Assembly (NCBI GenBank): GCA_020466095.1
Contig: CM035808.1
Location: 46,330,393 to 46,394,392, forward strand
Direction of reading: 5' to 3'
Origin: Chlorops oryzae
Lineage: Eukaryota > Arthropoda > Insecta > Diptera > Chloropidae
Length of the DNA: 64,000 nucleotides
Shown here in pieces: positions 33,291-44,438 of the stretch. The position numbers and the translations under genes were made by a program. The notes below the pieces were generated by a model that saw only the letters and a program-made list of their open reading frames with translations, had not been told where the DNA came from and made no database searches. The stretch's first letter is position 1; every line of letters begins with the position of its first letter.

Positions 33291-33442
33291 ATCCCTGCGG
33301 CCAAAATGCTGCATACAGAAGCGATGAATCGTAACACATTTTGTAGGCCGTAGGCGGTAATGCATACGACCTCATATACCAACCTAGTATACTTTTGTTC
33401 AGGGCGTGGCCGTTTTGTAGAGTGAACGCCTACCACCACCAC

Positions 33443-33640
33443 ATAAAGTAAGCTATTGGTTGGCAGTTCGCCTAAAATCTCGTATACTTTGTAAGCTATT
33501 GGTAGGCGGGTCGCCTACAATCTAGTATACTTTGTAATCTATTGGTAGGCAGTTCACCTGCAACCTCCTATACTTTGTAGATATTAATAGGCAAGTCGCT
33601 TAGAGTCTCGTATACTTTGTAGGCTGTAGGCACTATTCAC
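33443..33640. repeat. 43-bp tandem repeat
   Basis: TATACTTTGTA recurs at 33483, 33526, 33569 and 33611, a 42-43 bp period. Each unit also has CTATTGGTAGGC and a TCGCCTA/TCACCTG block. Older, more diverged units may extend left to about 33340 (GTAGGCGGTAAT and TAGTATACTTTT). Confidence 0.8.
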
Positions 33641-33887
33641 CACTGGGATAATGCCCAGAAAAATTGTTTTAAAAATCGAACAAATATTTTAGAATACTAT
33701 TAGGGGATAGTAAAGCAACGTAATCACAATATCTTCGATATTTTAATCTTTTAATATTTTCAGTTAAAGGAAATGTGAGCGTCAAAAACAGTATTATATT
33801 GTATAAATCTGAGAAATTTTTCTATCTTACTTGGGCCTTTTAAGAAGAAATTTTTTTATTTTATTTTTCAAATCATTGCATTGTGTT

Positions 33888-35007
33888 ATGGATACAAGTA
33901 ATTTTATAGGTCGAGATTTTGATTCGCAAGGTGTTTCGAAATGTTTGGATGGTGCAGGGGAACACTTAGTTGATGAACAAAATTTGGAAACTGGTAATAG
34001 TGACAGTACAAGCGGTAATGTTGTTCCTCAAAACGGTCAAGGAGATTGCACTGAAACGGCTGTGAACGATGCTCGAAAAGACGGGGAGAAATGGAAATAT
34101 GAAGAATACTGTAATAATGATTTGGCAATAATAGGCGTCCGCCTTGCCACAGTCGCGATGTTGCATCCGATGGAATATGCAAAAACTCTTGTTCAATTGG
34201 GTTACGAGCCGCTGCCGGTGCAGATGAGTAAGACGGTTTTCGGAAATACGCTTGAAACGTTCCCGAATATGTTCAAATACATTGGCCATATACATCGTGT
34301 TGACGGGCTCTATGGTTGCTATCGTGGATTAACGCCGAGATTGATTGGCTATATGGCTAGCTGGGTTGTTGGCAAGAAAGTTGTCGATCGCATTGAGCTT
34401 CTATCGCCCAAAAATGATGATAGTGACTGTGAAGAATACAGGAAGTTTATTGGGTCACTGAAGCGTGATATTGCCCTAACGGCAACGGGACTCATATTAT
34501 GTCAGCCCTTTCACGTTGTTTCGCTGCGTATGATGGCACAGTTCGTTGGTCATGAATCGATTTATAATGGAATCTTGAGTTCGTTTTCGGAAATCTATCG
34601 AAATGACGGCTTTTCCGGATTTTTTCGCGGGTATGATGCCGCGAATGTTGTGCGACATGTCGTGCGTCGTGCTCACACGTTCTGTGACGTATCTCGCTAA
34701 TAAATATTACGTCAAGGATAAACTTGCTCGCCAATATAATGATAGCTTTGTACAGCTAATTTTTTCGAGTATACTTTATCCCCTGCAAGTGATATCGACT
34801 TGTATGTCTGTGACTGGCTCGGGTCTGAAAGCTACTCAAGAGCCCCGAATGCTTAATTGTAATAACTGGATAGACGGCTGGAAGCATTTGAGGGCCAGAG
34901 GGGAGCAAAGACGAGGCGCTTATATATTCTGGCGTTCAATTCCAAAGACTCCAAAGCCCGAATTTTCCACGGAATTTCTATTGCCGGAAAAAACTTCAAT
35001 CGACTAG
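33888..35007 (+). pseudogene. Mtch: Mitochondrial carrier homologue (Mtch-like), one-base frameshift
   Basis: MTCH proteins are outer-mitochondrial-membrane relatives of SLC25 carriers (MTCH2 works as an insertase). The first frame gives an acidic N-terminal extension of about 75 residues, then IIGVRLATVAMLHPMEYAK, LGYEPLPVQ, VDGLYGCYRGLTPRLIGY and LCQPFHVVSLRMMAQFVG. At 34620-34625 a run of six T shifts the frame. The second frame continues as FFAGMMPRMLCDMSCVVLTR, SSILYPLQVISTCMSVTG, WKHLRARGEQRRG and a stop at 35007. Five T would restore one reading frame, so the gene is one base away from intact; a sequencing error is as likely as a real lesion. It is intronless, probably a retrocopy. An in-frame ATG at 33831 would add 19 hydrophobic residues; I prefer 33888. 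Confidence 0.75.
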
Positions 35008-35499
35008 GCCATCTTTCTTCAAAATACAAGTTTCTACCAAGTGAGACATTTGTCTTAAATTGTTTGATTTAATTATTATTTTTTTTTTTTTTAACATTTA
35101 AGTGAGGTTATGTGACTTTGTAAGAGAAAATTCGAAATTCAAAAACTTAAATACATATATTTAATAGAAATGGATGCATTTTTATAACAGAGTTGTAATG
35201 TGATCGCTGGAGAGGAGGGATTGAAAGGTTTATATTAAAACAATGCCTGAGGCAGTATCCACTGGACTGGAGGCGCCGCTTTACATACCAATTTTACCTT
35301 CAATTTTACATTCAAAGACTATTTCCGTCTTATGATAAACCATAGCCATAGCTAACGTCCCTTAAGTCCCGATTCATCTCAAAGAAATCAATTTTTGCGC
35401 AATCTGGTTTTACTCAGCTGTTCGGCGTCTCGTTATACCCGCTGTCTATTGTAGTTAAAACCATTTTGGTAGTCTCCTTCATTTGTAAATAGGTCCTCA
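35008..35499. repeat. Mtch-like 3' flank, first copy of a duplicated block
   Basis: With the end of the Mtch-like frame (from about 34750) this forms a block repeated in degraded form at 36115-36780. Shared words include GACTAGGCC, ATCGCTGG, GATTCATCTCAA and ATTGTAGTTAAAA. Confidence 0.7.
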
Positions 35500-36098
35500 T
35501 TTCGGACGATTACCTCTCATTGAGCCAGAATTTTTTCCGCTGACGAGCATCCTTAAATTGAGGTCTATGAACAAGTAAAAAGCCAGCTGGCCGATTGGGA
35601 ATACGGTGTGGGAAGCAATTCGAAGCCTATTCTAACTTTTGCATCGTATCTCAATGAACCATTTGTGCACGGTGCGTTGTCTTGGTGGCAACAACACTTT
35701 TTTCTTCTTCATGGGGCACGCTTTTTGCCGATTGCGACCTTCAAACGCTCAATAACGACATATAATATATGTCATGTTGATGGTTTTTCCCTTCTCAAGA
35801 TAATCGATAAAAATTATTCCATGCCCATCCCAAAAAACAGAGGCCATTACTTTGCCAGCGGACTTTTGAGTTTTTCCACGCTTGGAGACGGTTCACCGAT
35901 CGCTGTCCACTCAGCCGACTGTCGATTGGACTCAGGAGTGTAGTGATAGAGCCATGTTTCATCCATTGTCACATATCGACGCAAAAACTCGGGTGTATTG
36001 CGAGTTTAACAGCTGCAAACACCGCTCAGAATCTATCAACACGTTGTTGTTTTGTCAAATGTGAGCTCGCGCAGCACCCATTTTGCAGAAAGCTTGTT
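35500..36098 (-). pseudogene. mariner transposase remnant
   Basis: Minus-strand translation gives DETWLYHYTPESNRQSAEWT, the mariner catalytic block with its first Asp preserved. It is followed by frames matching the VMASVFWD, IDYLEKGKTIN and SDLNLRMLVSGK regions of the family. Several frameshifts and stops break it, so it is inactive. It lies between the Mtch-like gene and the degraded duplicate. Confidence 0.75.
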
Positions 36099-36114
36099 CC
36101 ATATAATAAACTTT

Positions 36115-36780
36115 GTAAGTAATTTTTCGAGTTACTTGACCCTCAAGATATCACTTCTGTGTATCTGTTAGGTCTGAAAGCTTCAACCCGAATGCTTAAT
36201 TGTAATAACTGGATTAGACGGCTGGAAGCATTTGAGGGCAAGGGGAGCAAAGACGAGGCGCTTTATTCGTCGGTAATCCAACCTTTCGCGACCCGAATTG
36301 TTCCACGATTCTCCGTGCTCATTTAACTAACTTGACTAGGCCTCTTTCTTAAAATAATTGTTTTCCATGGGACAGAGTCCTGGAAACTTGTTATTAAGCC
36401 AATTTTTTTGCTTCACTGTATATTTAAGTGCAGATAACAGTACTTTGTAAGAGAAAATAAATTACCTAAACTTAAATTATTTTACATAAAATGAATGCTT
36501 TTTTAACAGAGTTGAATGTATCGCTGGAAGAGGGATTGACAGTTATATTAAAATTTGACCGAGGCATATCTAGGGTTGCCCGCTTTACAAAAATATTTAA
36601 TACTCGATCCCATCTATAGACTATTTCCGTTACTGATAAACCATACCTAGTTAGACTCCCCTTAAGCGATTCATCTCAAGATCAAGCGCAACTGGTTTTA
36701 CTCAGCGCTGGGGCTCTCGATCCCCGCTGTGCTATTGTAGTTAAAAAAAATGTTGGTTTCATATGATACTAAGGTATATT
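36115..36780 (+). pseudogene. Degraded duplicate of the Mtch-like 3' end
   Basis: GGTCTGAAAGCT, CCGAATGCTTAATTGTAATA, GACGGCTGGAAGCATTTGAG and GGAGCAAAGACGAGGCGCTT repeat 34820-34920. Many single-base and short deletions break the frame. The 3' flank is duplicated too. The block after it (36780-37080) resembles mariner sequence again (CTGGCTCAAAGGGAATCCGCCG), suggesting a tandem unit of gene end plus mariner. Confidence 0.7.
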
Positions 36781-37080
36781 TGGAGTTACTGGCTCAAAGG
36801 GAATCCGCCGCAGATAACGTAAAAAATTCATAAGCACTACTGGTCTTGCATGGAACTCATTATTGGGCTATGCTTGATTCGATAAATTGTCTCATCACTT
36901 GAGGCAGAAACTCCAAATACACCCTACTTTTGATTAATCTCAATGCACCACCATTTTGGGCCAATATCCGATCAACCTAATTCTGCAGGGTTACTGGGCC
37001 CGACACAGCTTTTGTGCCGATCTGGACAAAGACAATAATCGCATTCAGCAGACTCAACTGTTGTGCAAATGTTGAGTTAT

Positions 37081-37764
37081 TCTCGACTTAAAGGTGCGCT
37101 ACCTCAAATTGCGGTCTGAAGGCTTAGCTAGGGTCCGCGGGTTCGCTACTTCCGTAACCGTCCATCACAACGGTTCCCTTGCGGGATGTGTTACTATTAG
37201 GATGGCTAGTTTGTCAGGGGTCTGTGAAAAATGTTATAATTATGGAGTGAAAACATTTTAATATATTTAGAAGCCCGTCAAAAACGCTTTTCCATTCGAC
37301 ACTAAAAGAAATTTTACTCTAAAATATACAAGTTGAAAGCATTTTTCTTTCAACCAGTAAAATCAAATTTCAAAATTGTAGTCCCACATGAAACTTCAAA
37401 CCGATATCCGTTCAAAAAAAAAAAAAATTAAATCATTAGGCGAAATTATTTTTGCATAATTGTTTTTTTTTTTTTTTAATTAGTCTCAAAAGTTTTAATG
37501 ACTTATGCCGATCGCAAATCGAGAAAAATCGAGAACAAGAGAATCCATTGTGGTTGCAATTATTTTGCAGTACATTTCTGCGACAATTTGTGGTAAGCTG
37601 AGCATTAAATTGGTAAGTCAATAAAGTTTGGAGCGGTAGTTTTATTTTGTGACCAAAGAATAGTTTTTTCATTCATGCTGTGCCTTTATTACGAATTTTT
37701 ATGAGTGATTTTAAAGTGGAACCCCCAAATTGTGGAACGGTAGAAAATTTAATATTATGCCTGG
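37081..37764. other. Intergenic DNA, no gene seen
   Basis: Poly-T/poly-A tracts lie near 37415 and 37460. No supported frame or repeat end is present. Confidence 0.4.
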
Positions 37765-37910
37765 ATTCCAATAGCGCAGAAACTCTTTCAAATATTCAAC
37801 ACATCCATAACAGATGGAACCAGTTACAATCAAAATCACGGATGATTGAAACTTGTTCCATATATTTCAATGTGTTGAATATGTGCCGGAATAGCTGCGC
37901 AGCCTTTACC
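37765..37910. repeat. Hairpin-forming repeat, dispersed family
   Basis: The left arm GATTCCAATAGCGCAGAAAC with AATATTCAACACAT pairs with the right arm ATGTGTTGAATATGTGCCGG with GGAATAGCTGCGC. The plus frame 37680-37943 crosses both arms and is a shadow. Relatives are at 10320, 44215 and 45735. Confidence 0.6.
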
Positions 37911-39474
37911 CCACACAGTCTCATATTATTAAGTTCCCAGTAAGCAATAATTTACTGTATTAATAGAAAAACGTTCGATAGGCTCCAAAGTGCCCAGTTT
38001 GCCAATTGAAATTTGCAGTCAAAAATGTTTTAAAAGCCTAGACCGCAAATCGAATTACTTTAACAGCCTTTTAAGACATACCGCCTGCCCTAAAATCGAG
38101 ATATTGAACTTTTGCGTACAGCTCATGAGAACTCCGAGTTCATGTACCTCTTCATATCATAAATATTAGACAAAAATTGCTGCGGAAAATAAAGACAGGC
38201 TATTGTTTTAAGAAATTAAAAAAAAATATTTGTTGCGATAATCAAACAATGAAAAACGCACGCAGCGTTATGTACATTTACGGCGGCTTGCTAAAGGCAA
38301 AGATGCTACAACTCTGAAGTCAAGCTTAAGGCGGACTCTCTTGACAAGTAATACATATAAAAATATAAAAAAAATGTTATGTGCAGTCTAATCTCTTTAC
38401 ATTAGAGCCTTGTTATATTAGGAATGAATTTTCAATATAGATTTTAAAAAATTCACTGAGAAGGCACCTAAATAGGAGGGCGTATCAAAAACATGTTATG
38501 TTCCAGTAACCTTCTAAGAGTGAAAAAAGAAAAGAAAAACCGCAGGTCGATTCATGTCTCTGTGCCACGCTAGGAAGGATTGCGTGAGTTTTTCCAACAA
38601 GTTCCTTTGGTTCATTTTAGTCTACATGCAACTGACCAGAGGTAACCTTCACATCCGGATCTACCGTCCCCCATGTAATAATTAATAACTGTATAAGTAC
38701 ATACATACATATGTGTGTATATAATTAGTTGGATAACAAAGACCTCAAATTTAAAAAAAGTTCCACACTACAAGGGCTTGGTGGCAGTAGATACTCTATA
38801 ATCCGACAAATTCAACCATCTGCCTTGCCAAACGTTTGCCGAATTACCGAGGGTCAACTGTATATTAAAATTTCAGGATGGCAGGTCACTGCTGCCAGTT
38901 TAAGGGAGTCTTCGCGGAATTGAGAAAAGTTTCTGGTCTTTAGTGGAGACTAGGCGAGAAAATTCTTTAGAGAAATTTTTGCGGAATTTAAAATTTAAGG
39001 GAATTTTGAACATATTTTCAGACATTCGGAGGATATATCCCCGAAGAAACTATCAACTGAGAAACAGTAAGAATTTATGCCATTCTAGATGCTCACCTGA
39101 CTATCATGAACTTCGTCCACGGACCTTTGCCGTATTAATGGGAACCATGGTCTAAAGAAATTTTTAAAGCGTTTTGAGCGTTTAACATTCAGTTTCTCCG
39201 GAGAGCTACAGCCAGATTGATATACGGTGCTTAACTGAGTATAATATTTTCATGATTCTAAACATCGCGAATCAAAAGAAAAGCTTTGGTAAATACTATA
39301 AACACATTCTAAGGCTGGCCACCTCAATATATCTTCATATTGGCGAAACTAGGTATCCTAGGGGTGTATGCTAGATCGTCTGGCCCAGACATAAAATTCT
39401 AGTCAAACAAAAAGTGTTTTATTGAAATGAGATAATGATTTGAGCTCTCAATTATCTTGCTTTGAAAATTCATG
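37911..39474. other. Intergenic DNA, no gene seen
   Basis: Frames at 38729-38923 and 38943-39155 show no domain and no codon pattern that I trust. No RNA gene was recognised. Confidence 0.4.
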
Positions 39475-40583
39475 CCCAAGCAGCAAAATAGAGCGATTCG
39501 ACCAGCAGCAAGTCGAATCGACCTATTTTGGTTGAAAATACCCTATTTCTGACCTATTTTCCGGCCTTAAATAAGACCTAACTTAAAAGTCCGTTTCGAA
39601 GGTCCAAATTACCTCATTCTACCTATTTCATGACTTCAAAGTCGCTTCGACTTCCAAGTCGATTTTTGGTCGAAAATAGGTAAAAAATTCCCTATTGAGT
39701 GACTTAAAATTGACTTAACTTTGAATTCCAAATTAGGTAATTTTTCAAGGCAAACAGACCAATTTTTTGACTAAAATTCGACTTTAAAGTCCGTTTGACT
39801 TATAGGGCGAAATAGGGTCAAAAGTTGACTTATTTTGTTGCATGCTTCGACTTCAAAGTCGAGCGGACTTGATTTTTGGACTTCATAGTCGGTTTGACTT
39901 TAAAGTCGAAATAGGTCAAAATAGGTCGAGCTCCGCCATGTTTTTCGAATGGCAAATTGAGAATTATTCTTCTGCATATGTTTTTTCTTTAAGAAAAACA
40001 ATTTTTTTCAAGCAATATTTATTTAATTTCCATCAATGAGAAAGCCCCTTAAAAATTAAGAAGTAGAAGGAACACTTTCACGAAAAATCTCAGCGGGCAT
40101 ATGTTTTTGGGACTTATTAAACGCAAAATAATTTTTAATGAAGTCCATATTTTATTTATTATTTATTTCTTCAGACACACGAAGAAGAAAATCTCTCGTT
40201 CATTTCTACTTTCGAGTAATACGAATGACTGAGTAAGATATTATGTATTTATATCTTTCTCTGTTACTCTCTCTCTCACTTTTTTCGTTTCCTTTTATGT
40301 TCTCTTTCGTTTTACTCATAAGTCCAATTAGGTCGAAAATTGGTCATTGCGACTTCTTTTCGACTAATATTAGGTAAACGGACTTCTTTTCGCCCTGACT
40401 TTGAAGTCGAAATGCCCTATTATGACCTATTATTACCGCCAATCGACTTCCAATCTATTCCCCACTTACGTCGACTCGACGTCGAATCGACGTAATTTCG
40501 ACCTATTTAGGTTAGGTCAAGTAAATATTCTGACCTAATATAGGTAAGAATTTACCAATTTTCGACCTATTTTGCTACTTGGG
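39475..40583. mobile_element. TIR element built of GACTTYRAAGTCG and AATAGGTCGAAAA words
   Basis: The left end CCCAAGCAGCAAAATAG and the right end CTATTTTGCTACTTGGG are inverted. Both arms (39475-39930 and 40320-40583) hold many copies of the palindrome GACTTTGAAGTCG and of ACCTATTTTCGACC. The centre (about 39940-40320) is different AT-rich sequence. About 1.1 kb with no transposase. Confidence 0.75.
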
Positions 40584-41322
40584 TGTCGTCCTTCGATACC
40601 CTCCTTTTGCTAGGAGTCATCATCAACTTATAGATTAAAAAAATAAATTTACATATTTACCATTTTCTCACCGGGCCAGATAAGTGCTTTTCAGACGCAT
40701 AGAAGTGGCTCCTTCAACTTGATGCTTTTATATGGTAAGTTCGACCTTTAGAGGCTCCATGGTCTGAAAGAGTTCGAGTTCAAGTTCAAGCTTGGACAAC
40801 AATAATCTGCAAGAACCTGGGCTCCATTAGGCTTATCACAAGGTCAAGGTTTTGAAGTTTACTTCTATACAGTATTTTTTTTTTTATCACATTGTCATTA
40901 TACCCATTGTCATTGTACATGTTAATTACAAAAGTACTCTTACTATGGACCATGCACTCCAACTCTCCATGCTTCTACAATTGAAGTCTCTGACTCACCC
41001 GTGAAGTGCTTAGTCAACTCTACTTTTTCACATGTACATAAGTTCGCACTATAGTATATACTCCACAACGCCTTGATTTGCTAATTCTTTTCTATACATA
41101 CCCATGTACAACACTGTTACATTGTATTACCTCACTCGATGCTGGATTTTCGGAAAAATAACAAACTAAGCCTCTGTTTCTGAAGCTTCAAAAGTGTGGA
41201 GAGTGTACACTGTGCACTGTGCTTAACATGCCGCGCTGTGAGACATTCGAAACAAAATCGCATGCCCAGGCTTGGCCCAAATGCCGGCTTCGCCCCAAGT
41301 ACATACCTTTGCGAAATTAAGA
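40584..41322. other. Upstream region of the GYGG gene
   Basis: No gene or repeat end was recognised. It probably holds upstream control sequence for the gene at 41428. Confidence 0.4.
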
Positions 41323-41330
41323 TATAAAAG
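41323..41330 (+). promoter_or_regulatory. TATA box of the GYGG-repeat gene
   Basis: TATAAAAG lies about 30 bases before a plausible initiator (GGCATTAGTTA near 41351-41360) and about 98 bases before the ATG. A strong TATA box fits a tissue- or stage-specific secreted product. Confidence 0.75.
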
Positions 41331-41427
41331 CTCGCAATTGCGTTAAGTCCGGCATTAGTTATTTAGACTTACATACTTAACAGCGTGCCTTAAAGATCGT
41401 GCCATTTACAGCGACGACGACGACGAC

Positions 41428-42262
41428 ATGAAGTGCTTCGTAAGTGACCCGAAAGTGTTTAAAAAAGGACAATGTGTGTTAATAATCTTTAAAAAAAATT
41501 CTATTTATTAAAATCGTGTAGGCTATACTACTGCTTGTGGGATATTTCGCAATTGCGAAACCCGTAGAGGCTGCGGAAAATATTGTTGCGGATTCTGATT
41601 TGAAGGCGCAAGGTTCAGAGCAACAAACAGCAGCCAGCAGTTTGTATCCACTTCAGGATAAGAGACAAGAGAAAAGATATGTTGGATATGGAGGCTACGG
41701 TGGGTATGGTGGATATGGCGGATATGGTGGATACGGCAACTACGGAGGATACAGTGGCATCGGAAGTGGACTGGATTATAGCTCACGTGTACTTGGAATA
41801 GGTAAAGGTTTCACAAAAAGGACTTGATATTCAATATTACTAAATTTTTTTTACGGTTTTAATCCCTTAGACTCTGGCTCGGTTTATAACCCGGCCTACG
41901 GGGGCAATGGTGGCTATGGAGGATATGGCGGTTATGGAGGTTATGGCGGTGGAGGTTATGGCGGTGGAGGTTATGCTGGCTATGGAGGTTATGGAAGCAA
42001 TTTAGGCGGTTATAACTCTAATCCCTACGGTAGTTCATATTATAACTCACGTATAGGCTATCCTTACAATAGTCGCATTGGCTACTCGGGCATTGGTGGA
42101 TACAATTCATACCCTTCGAGCTATTATTCAAGTAACTATGCGAACAGTATTGTAGGTGGAGGACTAGGCGGCCTTGGAACGCCGGCGGTTGTGCCTCCAG
42201 TTGGTGGAGCCATAGGTGCTGGATACCAGTATGGCCCCGGTATTTCAGGCACCATATACTAA
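41428..42262 (+). CDS. Secreted glycine/tyrosine-rich GYGG-repeat protein
   Basis: Exons are 41428-41439, 41522-41801 and 41871-42262 (TAA), with consistent phase; 227 residues. The first exon encodes only M-K-C-F, an arrangement typical of insect cuticle and chorion genes. Residues 1-22 form a signal peptide (FAILLLVGYFAIA), followed by a short acidic propeptide-like part ending KRQEKR, a possible dibasic processing site. The mature part is GYGGYGGYGG repeats, then Tyr/Ser-rich NSRIGYP blocks and a Pro/Gly C-terminus. I take it to be a structural extracellular protein (cuticle, chorion or similar) without assigning a family. AATAAA at 42314-42319 is the likely poly-A signal. The minus-strand histidine-rich frames are shadows. 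Confidence 0.85.
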
Positions 42263-42319
42263 GAAATGCGAATAATTTATACAACTGTAAAGCGAAGTTT
42301 TTTTTTTTAATTTAATAAA

Positions 42320-42776
42320 CTTATAGAATAAATTGAATGGAAGAAAAATTATTGAATGAATTGGTTTTTTTTTTTCAAGGATATCGTAGGATTTAATTTG
42401 AAATAGGTGCCAATAGGTAAAACCCAAGTATTAAGCGACAATTTCATACGAGACTTGATTGTCAATTTATATGGAGTCAGTTGATGAGCTGGAAAACTCG
42501 TTTGGAGTTCAGGGTGGGTGAGTCCGAATTTAAGGTCCATATAGCTCCATGATGGCTAGGATTTGCCGTAACCTCAAGAAATAAGCCCACAAATCCCGCT
42601 CGAGACCTCGAAAACATGTAGTGAGCATGATGAGTCTTCCTCGACACCTCATTAGGAGCATGAGCGAACCCGAAAAGATGTATAGAGTTTAAGGAGAAAA
42701 AGAAAAAATGAGACCCCTAGGCTAAAGACTTTTTTTGTGGGGCTGTGTTATTTAAGGAAAGACATAGAGTTGAAGA
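42320..42776. other. Intergenic DNA, no gene seen
   Basis: No supported feature. The last eight bases, GTTGAAGA (42769-42776), are the target copy of the next element. Confidence 0.4.
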
Positions 42777-43241
42777 TAGTGATGCCCCGAATAGTGGATT
42801 TGGCCGAATACCGAATACCGAATATTCGGTCAACCTCTCGGCCGAATAACGAATATTCGGCAACCGAATATTCGGCACGTAGTAAAGACAGCTTGGGCCT
42901 ACTCGCGACTAGCTGGAGTCAAGACAAAAGCTGCCGCTGAAAAATTTGCCCACTGTTTATAATGTTTTCGAAGAAAATTTAGAAGAAGCTAGCGTACATT
43001 TAATATTACTAAAGAATAAAATGCAAATCTGCGGTTGTTTTTTTTTTAGTTCTCGTTAATTAAATTTTTTTACGTTATTGTGAGAAAAATTTAATTTGTA
43101 GTTGTGTTGATTTTTTTAATAAGTTATTTCTACTATTCGGTATTCGGCCGAATATTTTACACCGAGCGAATACCGAATACTGAAAAATGACGCCGAATAG
43201 GCCGAATACCGAATAGTGGCCGAATATTCGTGGCATCACTA
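42777..43241. mobile_element. hAT-type MITE rich in CCGAATA repeats
   Basis: The ends are TAGTGATGCCCCGAATA and the inverted TATTCGTGGCATCACTA. The exact 8-bp target duplication GTTGAAGA lies at 42769-42776 and 43242-43249. Arms are dense in GGCCGAATACCGAATA, analogous to the CGGCTTCGG arms of the element at 19201-20250. Non-coding. Confidence 0.88.
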
Positions 43242-43249
43242 GTTGAAGA

Positions 43250-44214
43250 CATAGAAAATGTAAAAATTCAGAATGGAAAACGATTGTGATGCATTCCAAT
43301 CTATTTATAAGTTTTTTACACCTTCCCAGCTTACATTCGCGGAATGTTTAGGCTTAAGAATTTGAGCCCAAAAGGATTGTGAAATTAAGATCTTATAGGT
43401 ACACATAAAGATCTTATTTAATTGGAAAGCCGGAGTCAGGTATGAGGTTAGAAAGAGGCATATATGATTCTTTTATTAGCTTATTGGGTGTGGGAAACCC
43501 CGGCTCATATGGACCGACTCTCAGAAGTGGGAAAACATATTCACTTCAGACTCTCAAATGAGCTGATAATGAGGAATTTTGCTACGTATAAATAATTCTA
43601 AATGTTTGCTGGGTTAGTCCTCTAACTCCTGGCTCCAGCTCTAGACGGATTTTATTCGAGTAAATAAAAAATAATTATTTCAGCTTAGCTTTTCTCTACA
43701 AAAATTAGTCTTATCTAATTTTCTAATAAAAAAAAGTGGAATTAGAGGGCTAAGCCTCTTGCGATAGACAGATTCATACCTCGATTCTAATGGAATTCTT
43801 GCTACTATTAAACACATGCAAACATATTGAATCACGCTTCAATAATGAAGAAGTCAAACTTACCAAAAATGAGTATGTATTCTGGGGTTACTCGGAATAT
43901 GATCTGGAAAAATGAAGAGTATTTAATATATGAGAATTGAGTAGACCGTGACTAACAACAAATTGTCTAGAGGAAGTGTAACGAAAAAATTAGACCGACT
44001 GGTACAAATGGGGCATTTGATATTTAAATGACTACAGGAGATCTACTCGTGGAACAGTTAAATTTGGGAGTGGTTAATTGTCAAGCTCAGCTCAATGTTA
44101 AAAAAGACGGCTTAAGGTATTGGTAGGCAAATAAAGGGGGAGTATTTTTGTGACTAGTTGGGGAATAGTTAGAGAGTAGTACGAATAGCTGGAGGACAAT
44201 TTTAGTCAACTGCT
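43250..44214. other. Intergenic DNA, no gene seen
   Basis: No open frame or repeat boundary was recognised. Confidence 0.4.
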
Positions 44215-44300
44215 GATTCGATTGTAACTGGTTTCATACGTTCGCATTTGTTGAATATTTGCAAGAATTCAAGCGCTATTGGAAATCGGGCATCAGTGAT
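44215..44300 (+). repeat. Half-copy of the hairpin repeat family, upstream of the DHHC gene
   Basis: GATTGTAACTGGTTTCATAC then TTTGTTGAATATTTGC and AAGCGCTATTGGAAATCGGG match the right arms of the copies at 10320 and 45735. Only one arm is present. It ends about 140 bp before the ATG at 44439. Confidence 0.5.
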
Positions 44301-44438
44301 CTAAAAGTAAAAATTCTAGAAATTAAAATTTCAAAATATATTTAAAACTAATTTTTTTTTGTACACACAAATTTATGATCGAAATTCTTTTCAAATATTA
44401 TTAAAGTTTTCCAATTTCGAAATTGTAAAAAGGAAATT

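Noticed and set aside
33037..33442. Minus-strand frames of 72-112 codons
   Set aside because: They are made of the tandem minisatellite and show its period.
32640..33640. CRISPR-like array
   Set aside because: Repeats are direct tandem units without unique spacers, in a eukaryotic genome.
37680..37943. 87-codon frame
   Set aside because: It reads across both arms of a hairpin repeat found elsewhere in the window.
41523..42284. Histidine-rich minus-strand frames
   Set aside because: They are reverse reading of the GYGG repeat exons.
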